Assembly: GCA_003991915.1 (NCBI GenBank)
Contig: RQTK01000163.1
Span: forward strand, 123,252-187,251
DNA: 64,000 bases
Reading direction: 5' to 3'
DNA from: Elysia chlorotica
Lineage: Eukaryota; Mollusca; Gastropoda; Plakobranchidae
Below are positions 51,319 to 60,658 of the stretch, piece by piece. A program made the translations under genes and the position numbers. Below the pieces are notes generated by a model. It was not told the DNA's origin and searched no databases. It was given only the letters and a program-made list of their open reading frames with translations. Position 1 is the first letter of the stretch; each line of letters starts with the position of its first letter.

Positions 51319-52299
51319 CTCCAAAATTTTCAAAAAAGTTTCCCCGCTAATTACAACAGTATGCACATGGCATTACATAGATTTTTAAAAATAAGAAAAT
51401 GTATGCATATGTATAAACGTTTTAATCCCATAATTATTTAATCAATGCACTAAGTCTTCTCTGTGAAATAAACTAAATTGCAAACGAAAACGAAAAAAAC
51501 AACAACAAACAAACCAAAAAGAAGCTCAAAACTAAAACAAGTCCCTGAAAAAACAAAACATCCACAAAGTAATGACCACCCTCCACCCTCATAAAAAACA
51601 CCAATAAAACTCAATACGTATACAAAAACTGAAATATAGTGAAAATGAATTTAAAAAACGTAAAGGCACAATTACAAACCGTGACATTAATTTTCGGTCA
51701 ATGTTACTAAAGATAAACACTGCTCTCTTTCTTTGAAATTTAAAACAAATGCAGGAAATTACTAAACTTTCTAATAACTTACAATATAGTAAAACTACAC
51801 AAAACAAAAAACAACTTATTAGTAGCAGCAAAATGCATTAGTTGATACCCATGGTTGGGTTCGTTGAGATCTATGTGCTTGACAAAGTAATTGGTGCTAT
51901 TGTCTTTCTTATAAAAATATGGCTTAATGTTTGTTTGCAGCTTATTAAAATTCAAGTTAGGTCGAGAAAGTTCGTTATTTTTGTTTGATTCTATTGTTAT
52001 GTTCAAATTCTTACTATTGAACAAGATGCAGAGCTCTTTTTATACTGTTCCCTTTCCTCAAAGTTAGATATTATTGCATCGTAATAGAAGATACGAGTGT
52101 CTTTATTTCAATGCATTTACTCGTGCACATACACCTTTGATCCTCTCTAACGTGAATATAGCGATAAATGGATTGATTGGCAAATAGACAATTATAGTAA
52201 GCAATCACTAATTGATAAAAAATACAAATAGAAAATTAAAAGAAATCGAGAGAGTGTGTGCGTTGTGCGCGCGTTGTGCGCGCGTGTGTGAGAGAGAGG

Positions 52300-52305
52300 G
52301 AGAGG

Positions 52306-52388
<83 letters not shown>
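52300..52388. repeat. (GA)n microsatellite
   Basis: About 85 bases of nearly pure GA, preceded by a GTGTGCG and GCGCGCG alternating purine/pyrimidine stretch (52252-52290) that could adopt Z-DNA. The Arg/Glu and Leu/Ser frames here are repeat artefacts. Confidence 0.95.
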
Positions 52389-52390
<2 letters not shown>

Positions 52391-53669
52391 GCACGATACA
52401 AAAATATCCAACACAATAAATCAACGTTCGTTTATTACAATATTGCCAGTGGAATGGGGAGGAAGGAAGAATGGTTCCGAAGGAACTTTGAATATATTAT
52501 TAGTTACCGGTAGCCTAATTCAAGAAACATAATTATTTGGATGAATACCTATTTTAGTTATAACGCTTATCATTTTTAACTAGTACTTCTGGAGCTCCAA
52601 ACATTTTTCTCTTAAATTTAGGGAAACAATTGGTGAAAAACATCCGGCAGAAACAAAGGGAGAGGTCACAGGATATGGAGTAGCATTGGTCTAGTGGTGG
52701 GACATGGAGTCTACAGTTTGAGGTTTCTAGTATTCTACTTCTACTCTCCCAAAGCGCAACCATTAATTTTTCGATCTTTTTCACTTTACATTTACTTCCA
52801 ACCACTGCTCAAAACTTCCTAAAAATTCGAGCTCTACAATTATGAGGACTATTCAAGACCCCACATTTTTCACCCAGAGATAACCGCGTCGATGAAAATG
52901 ACAACCGTTACTCCTCTTTAATTAATTAGCGACAAGAAAATAACGTAAAATGTATGAAGGCGCACAAAAACTTTCTAGTCGATCGGATCAGTAGTTTCGG
53001 GCGGTGGAACTCAAATATAAATTGAGGATATTACAGAAATACATAATATGCTGATGATAATTTATAGGTGTCGACGTAATAAGACAATTAAGAGCACAGA
53101 TGTCTATTAATAAACATAATTTATGTGATTAAGAGTAAAAAAAACAAAAGTTAAGATAGTCCTACCAAAGTATACTGGTCTTTGGTCCTACTAAGGTAAA
53201 ATTAAAACTAGGATGATAACATAAGGTTTATGACAAGTTGCAAGTAGGAAATAATTATTTAATAATCACTCACTGGGAGTGATAACGCTACTGCCACCCA
53301 ATGATGTACACCATCAACAAAGAACAATAACACATGGACGAAAAAACAACAACAAAACAACAAGAACAGAGAACCCCCCAAACAAAACAAAACAATTAAA
53401 TAAAGCAACAAAACACAAAAAAAAAAAACAACAACAAAAGAAAAACATTTAGCATTTAACTTTATACTTAAATAAAAAAAATCCTGGCAATGTCGAATCA
53501 ACGATAAACTCCATGGCAGCAAAAAGATACAAAAATTCAAAATGCTACAATAGATTTTCTAAATCAGAATAATGTCTCTAAATGTAGAGTTGAAGTTCTA
53601 TATGAGCAGAGTACATTAAATTTATGCATGACAATTAAAATTAAATTAATTGATTGAATAATTCGGATA

Positions 53670-53930
53670 GAAAGCTAGATATCTAAATATCTAGATAAGT
53701 AAATTCGGCCATTGTTTTACAAAATACCATAACCAGCAAAAAAATGTTTTTAATTTTAGCTTTGATCCATGGATCTAGAATCTAATTATATCTAGAAATA
53801 AAACCTGGGACTAGTCTAGATAGATATAGCTCTAGATCTAGACCTGGACCCATTTCTTAATAATCTAGATTTACGTTTACATACTTGATCTAAATCTAGA
53901 TTAAAAACGACAATCTAGGTTACGTTTTTT
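53670..53930. repeat. AGATCT/TCTAGA-rich tract upstream of paralog C
   Basis: Repeated ATCTAGA, TCTAGATC and AGATCTAG words within about 260 bases, ending about 90 bases before the start codon of paralog C. Same word family as the tract at 29580-30260 upstream of paralog B. Confidence 0.65.
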
Positions 53931-54018
53931 TTTGGAGGGTCCATATGCATTAGACATAGACAAAACAAAACAAGTACCTCACTGAAGACACCGTCTGAGA
54001 GATTGTAATCAACTCAAA

Positions 54019-57000
54019 ATGGCGGACGGGGAGGTGCCGGTTGTTGATAAAACAGCTCCTGATATGAGCCGGGGTGGATGTGCGAAAATCATTGGAGGTA
54101 AGCTTTAATTTTCTTTGTATTTACATTTAACAAGCAGCAATCAATTTGATGATTGGTTCAATATTGCCTATGATGCCATAGGATCTTTGCCTATTTATTG
54201 CATCATCAGATATATTATGTTGAAACATATATTTTATACATTATATTTGCTATATTTTAACACTTACGTATTATACGCCATTAAGTATGAATTTCCCCAA
54301 ACACTCACAGTTACCTATTCTGTCCGTTAGTTATATGGAACACGAAGCACACATCAGGCGACTTGGGTGAGGACCAGGAGCAAATTGTTAAACGAACCTT
54401 CAGAGAGTTGATCATATATCTCGTCTTTTTAATCATTGTCTGCATCAGTAAGTACTATTTCATTTTCCCTGTACATTCTATACCGCTAGACAAATTTTGC
54501 GATCTTACTGTTAGGCCTACTTAGGCACTTTGATTGGGACAATCGTTTGTGACACTTAATTAATAATAAGTGAACTGTTTGCTGTGTTGGAATGTCCAAG
54601 TTGAGTTAAGTTTGTTTTATGGCAAGTTTGAATAGAGCGGCGTTGGTTTCCATTTCAACTTCAACAAAACCCTACTGAACAGCACCAGAAGTATTTCATG
54701 TCTCTCATACGTTAAATAGAATACATTTGTACGAATTCTGCATATCTGAGTTACATCTGTGCATTGTACAAAGGAAGACAGCGTTTTTATGATCGTGTAT
54801 AAATGCAGAGAAGTTAACACAACTTCACCATCATTGCTATCACATATAACAAAGAAAAATAAAAAAAAATACTAAAGCTTTAAACGGGCATTATAATAAC
54901 TTGTACGAGCATATTACGTCGATAGATGGTCGCTGTCTTGTTTGTTACAGAAACCTTATTGGTGTCTTCTCCACAGTCGCATTTGGAATGGCGAGCACCA
55001 ACATGTTCTACTACACAAAGGTTATGATGGATCTATTCATTGAGGCAGAGGACTCGCAAGGCGTCTCCTTCCGCTCTATCACAAGTGTGGACGACTTCTG
55101 GAAGGTGTGGAGTAACAAAAAGTTCGCCCCCACCCCCCAAAAAAACAAAAACAAAAAACAAAAAAACGCAACAACAACAAAACCAACAAAACAATAACAA
55201 ATCATCCCCCCAAAAACTACAAATTCATCTTTAAAAAAAAAGAAAAAAGAACACCCGACAAAAAACAAACAACAGCAACAAACAACAAAACAAAAAACAT
55301 GGACGTGTATTAATATCTTCAATCTTGAAGACTTAAAGCTCAAAGCATAGTTATCTTAACAATTATGCCATTTTATTCTGCAAGATACAATTCCATTTTT
55401 GAAGGCGAAATTAATTTTAAAGATATAGGGAAGACTTTAATGACCAGGTGCAGTTTAGAATTAACAAATGATTTACAAAACTGAAAACCGCGAAACATAT
55501 CAAGGTAAACACGCTAGACACAGGAAAGAAAGCAAAACTCAATAACGCAACGTTAAATGTATACTAGTGTGTATTTGTCCGTTTGCGTACACGAATCATA
55601 AATACCATGATTGTGTGAGGACACTTTTCACATGCGCACACTAGCATCAGTTAGTTAAGGATTGGTTAACGCAATCAGTTAGTGTCCTGGACTGAGAGGG
55701 GGAGGACCGGCCGTTCATATCTCAGCGGGTAACCCTGTTTAAACGTAGGATTTTTCGGGAAAGAAGAGGGCTATAAAATCCAACATTCCTTCATTTTAAA
55801 ACTTTCCTTTTCCTTTTTTTCTTTTTTTTTTGGATAGTGAATATTTCATCTTTTCTGTTCGTCGACATTCACGATTGGATATCATAGCTCAAAAAGTATT
55901 ATGAACTTTAACGTTTTATTTCATTCAAATAAACATCTTGCCATTTTCAAAAAATCTTTTTCTTTTGGCTGTTTCATCGCCAAGTTCGCGAAAGATTTCT
56001 TTCTAAGTTAGTTCAAGAAACCATGACGGTAATTACCACCCCAAAAAAAATCAACAACAAAATAAAACGAAACGGAAAAAAACCAAGAGAAACAGAACCA
56101 CAACAAAAACAAAAATGAAAAAAAAAGAAAAAAAGAACACCTGACAAAAAACAAACAAAACAACAAACACGGATGTGTATTAATATCTTCAATCTTGAAG
56201 ACTTAAAGCTCAAAGCATAGTTATCTTAACAATTATGCCATTTTATTCTGCGATGCGAGATACAATTCCATTTTTGAAGGTGGAATTAATTTTAAAGATA
56301 TAGGGAAGACTTTAAAGACCAGGTGCAGTTTAGAATTAACAAATGATTTACAAAACTGAAAACCGCGAAACATATCAAGGTAAACACGCTAGACACAGGA
56401 AAGAAAGCAAAACTCAATAACGCAACGTTAAATGTATACTAGTGTGTATTTGTCCGTTTGCGTACACGAATCATAAATACCATGATTGTGTGAGGACACT
56501 TTTCACATGCGCACACTAGCATCAGTTAGTTAAGGATTGGTTAACGCAATCAGTTAGTGTCCTGGACTGAGAGGGGGAGGACCGGCCGTTCATATCTCAG
56601 TGGGTAACCCTGTTTAAACGTAGGATTTTTTGGGAAACTAGAGGGCTATAAAATCCAACATTCCTTCGTTTTAGAACTTTCCTTTTCCTTTTTTTCTTTT
56701 TTTTTTGGATAGTGAATATTTCATCTTTTCTGTTCGTCGACATTCACGATTGGATATCATAGCTCAAAAAGTATTATGAACTTTAACGTTTTATTTCCTT
56801 CAAATAAACATCTCGCCATTTTCAAACCAATCTTTTTCTTTTGGCTGTTTCATCGCCAAGTTCGCGAAAGCCGGGCTGTACTGGAAAAAGTGTAAAACCA
56901 ATCAAACATTACTTCGTTTAACTTTTTGGGACAGTGACTATCACATTTCACCTGTTTGTATGTATTCACAATTACCCTCTCACTATTTTCACTCCACTCT

Positions 57001-57665
57001 TTCTTTGGTTGTTTAATATTAAGTTCACGAGAGGCCCTTTGCTGGACGGGCTGTACTGGGACAAGTGGTACAACGGGCAGGACCTGCCAGCCAACACCGA
57101 GGGCTACATCTACTATGAGAACAAGCTGCTGGGCGTACCCAGGCTGAGGCAGCTCCGCGTGAGTACCAACTCGTGCACGGTGAACCCAGAGTTCTCCACC
57201 TTCATCACCGACTGCTACTCCATGTACGACCGGGATCTGGAGAGCACAGAGCCCTTCGGCGACCCCTCTGCGACCAACAACGACACGGCGTAAGGAAACA
57301 GTAGTTGCTCACTCACATGGCCACTAGGGCTCAATCAGCTAGTTTTACAAGTAATATTAAATACAAAGTTTTGTTTTCTTCCTATAAGTATCTCAAACAT
57401 ATAAAAAGTATGTATACCGAGGAAAGAATGTGCAATCGACACTGCGTCAAAAGTTATTAATTTTGATGTTTCAATAAATATGATTATCCTGATTTAAAAT
57501 AAAATATAAAGGTATGTCCATCCTATTACTGTGCTTTGGAACAATAACCCCACTTCTGATAACAAGTCAGGACCATAAGACTCCGGTAAGGGTCATCACA
57601 CACAGCAGCAACATACCAACACCAGCATCATGAACATCAACTTAAATGAAAAAGGATAACAGGAA

Positions 57666-57698
<33 letters not shown>

Positions 57699-60621
57699 TA
57701 TAAAACAACACAAAAAAATAACAACTAACGAAGAAAAAAAAAGCACCCCCCAAAAAAACAACAAACAAAAAAATAAAAAATAAAAGAAAAAAACAAAAAA
57801 AAAACACACACACCAAAAACACTCAACAAAAAACACTAAAAAAAACAACAACCTAACATAAATCAAACTGAGACGGAACTTGGCTTCATATCCTCTGAAC
57901 CACTTCGCAGCTGGATGTACCGGTCGGAAGATGAGCTGCAGGGCTTTCCCTACTGGGGGAAAATAGAATTTTACAGCGGTGCCGGCTATACCCGCGACCT
58001 GGCCATCAATCGACAGGACTCCGCCAAGATTATAGACGACTTAAAGAGCAAGCTGTGGATACAACGCGGGAGTCGGGCGGTCTTCATATCGTTCACAGTC
58101 TACAACGCCAACATCAATTTGTTCTGTGTAATCATGTGAGTCAAAAAAATATTTTTTTCTTTTTAAAAGATTTGTTACACAAGATTGTCTTTTGTCCTTC
58201 AAAGGTGTTTGCTGTTGTTTTGAGCGGCTTTCATCAGCAACTTGGCTATAGCGTCGGCGGGTTGATTTGCTTATGTACATTCACTGTTGTTGTTCTATTC
58301 TTGAGAAAAATGAATATCCATGAATAATGTATTATATTATTCCTTTTGGTTAATGTATATATACATGTCCCCGCGGAAAGTTGCGATTGAAAAAGGCATA
58401 AGTTGCGACAGAAAATCGTAAAAAAGTTGTAAAAAATTTGCAGCTAAAGGGACGAAAATTGAACAAAGCTTCAGCATAGTTTTAGACCTTAAGATTCAAA
58501 TGACAGAAATACCTGTGCAAAGAACAAGATGAAAAGATTGTCAACAAGTAATATGTGTTAAGTTTTATGTCGCCTGGGACGGAGGCATCAGCAAGGATTC
58601 GGACCACGAACCTCCTGCTTTATCAGTCGATAACTACGGGCAGAGCTCGGGCTTTGGGCTCAGTTGGTTTGTAGGCTCACCCAGTGGTCAGCAGTGTACA
58701 TGTCATCGATCTTTAGTTGGTCAAGTCTGGTAAATGATGTTATGGGGTGGTCGCTTTAACAGGTTAAAAGCCATTTTGGTAGAGAAAATAGATGGCCGTG
58801 GTCGCGTTGGAGAGGTGGTCGTTTTATGGGGTGTATTTATATCGTAAAAAATCAAGGGGGTGGTGGATAGCTGGTTGCTTGACCAGGTGGTCGTCTTAGA
58901 CAAGTGGTCGCTTGAGCAGGTTTGACTGTATTTGGTAATCTTGAAATTTCGTTTTAAAATAAGTAAATTGTATCAACAATTGAAACTTACATAAAAGTCA
59001 CAAATAGTTAGGTGAGATGACACAAGCTCAAAATACAATTATAAACGAATATATTTTAAAAATAAAACAAATATCAAAATGGTAAACTGGACAAAAATTC
59101 CAGCAAGGTTTAAAGTCTTTAACATTGACACAAATTTCTCATCAAATTTTTATCAAACTATCAAATAAAATCTTATTTTCAGATCACAAAATTTAAGACC
59201 TATTTGGAATTTCCTGACACGCTTTTAGTGCTAAAACACAGATAGCTTTCTCAGAAACAAAACTCATCAGATAAAATAATACATAAATGGTTTCACAGAA
59301 CTCACCTGAAATTTTATAACTGCCCTTCCAGGAAAATCCTAAATACATTTGTATCACTTGTTCTCAAAAGCCTCTTGTACTCTTTGTGTCACTTGTTTTG
59401 ATTAATTTATCAGCTGTTAGGGTCTAACTTAAATTAAATTTTGTGCACAGAGAAAAAAAGACAGTGACAATCCCACAGGGAAATTTTTAATTGGCGATGA
59501 AGAAAGCTTGCATATTTTGGCCACATCACTCGCCACAACAGCCTGACCAAGACGGTGCTGCAGAGTATTGTATACTATTATTTGAGGGAGACAGAATGCG
59601 CGAGCGACAAGCAAAGTATTGGGCAGAAAACTTGAAGGAATGGACCAAACTGGACAGCCTAACTCTGACAAGATTGGCTTTCGATGTCGTTCAGTATTTC
59701 GACCATGTCTTCCCTAGCACTACCCAGTCCAAGAGCCAAACTGAACTGAACTGAATTGTTTACATGTAATTATAATTTAAGTGGGCATCTCGGTTTAATT
59801 TCACCAAGAGGGATCAATACAGTGCGTCTAATTCTTGCCCCTTTTCCTATTTTCCAATTCTTTGCTTCAGTCTTTTGGTTGAGTTTCCAGCGACGGGCGG
59901 GGCCCAGCCATCCTGGTCCTTCAACACGGTGAAGCTCATACGCTACGTCAGTGACTTTGACACGTTCATCATGGGCTGCGAGGTGGTCTTCTGTATCTTT
60001 ATCATGTACTATGTATTTGAGGAAATCATAGAGGTAAGTTGTCACGGTAATTAGAAAAAAACCCACACATAAACCAACAGGACCATAGGAGGTTCTAAAA
60101 ATTTTCACAGGACGGTGGGCCATGTGCTTTGATGTTGTTAGTACCATGGTAAAATTTAAGACCTATTGATGTACATCTTCTAGGTTATATTAACTGGCAG
60201 AGTTGTCTTTCTTTTAACTTGGAAGAACATAGACACGTGTGAAATATATTTAAAATCCCATACTGACCCTAAAATTGTATTTCACCTAACTGCGACAATG
60301 TTGTCTGCTCATTCAAATTTTAAACTGTAATTTTCTTTTTTTCAACCGATTTTGGCAATAAAAAAAAATTGGTGCATAAGAGCAATTTTAGATAAGTCAT
60401 CACGATATTCTATCAAAGACCTGCACCCACACACTTGGTCTTACTAAGTAACTGTAACTTTAGCATATCCCGCAACCCCCCCCAAAAAAAAAACAACAAA
60501 AAAAAACAACAAAAAAACAAAAAAAAAAACAACCCAAAAAAAACAAAACAACAAAAAAACAACAACAACAAAAATAACACAACAAGAAAACCAACCAAAC
60601 AAACAAAACAAAACAAAACAA

Positions 60622-60658
<37 letters not shown>

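Larger units (their letters stand above)
51319..54018. other. Intergenic DNA between paralogs B and C
   Basis: No coding exon is recognisable. It contains A/C-rich low-complexity DNA (51485-51560 and 53335-53440), a long (GA)n (52306-52388), a weak tRNA-like head near 52680-52730 and, closest to paralog C, an AGATCT/TCTAGA-rich tract (about 53670-53930). The promoter of C should lie at its right end. Confidence 0.55.

Noticed and set aside
51043..51441. Open frames crossing the N run
   Set aside because: They exist only because N codons are read as unknown residues across the assembly gap.
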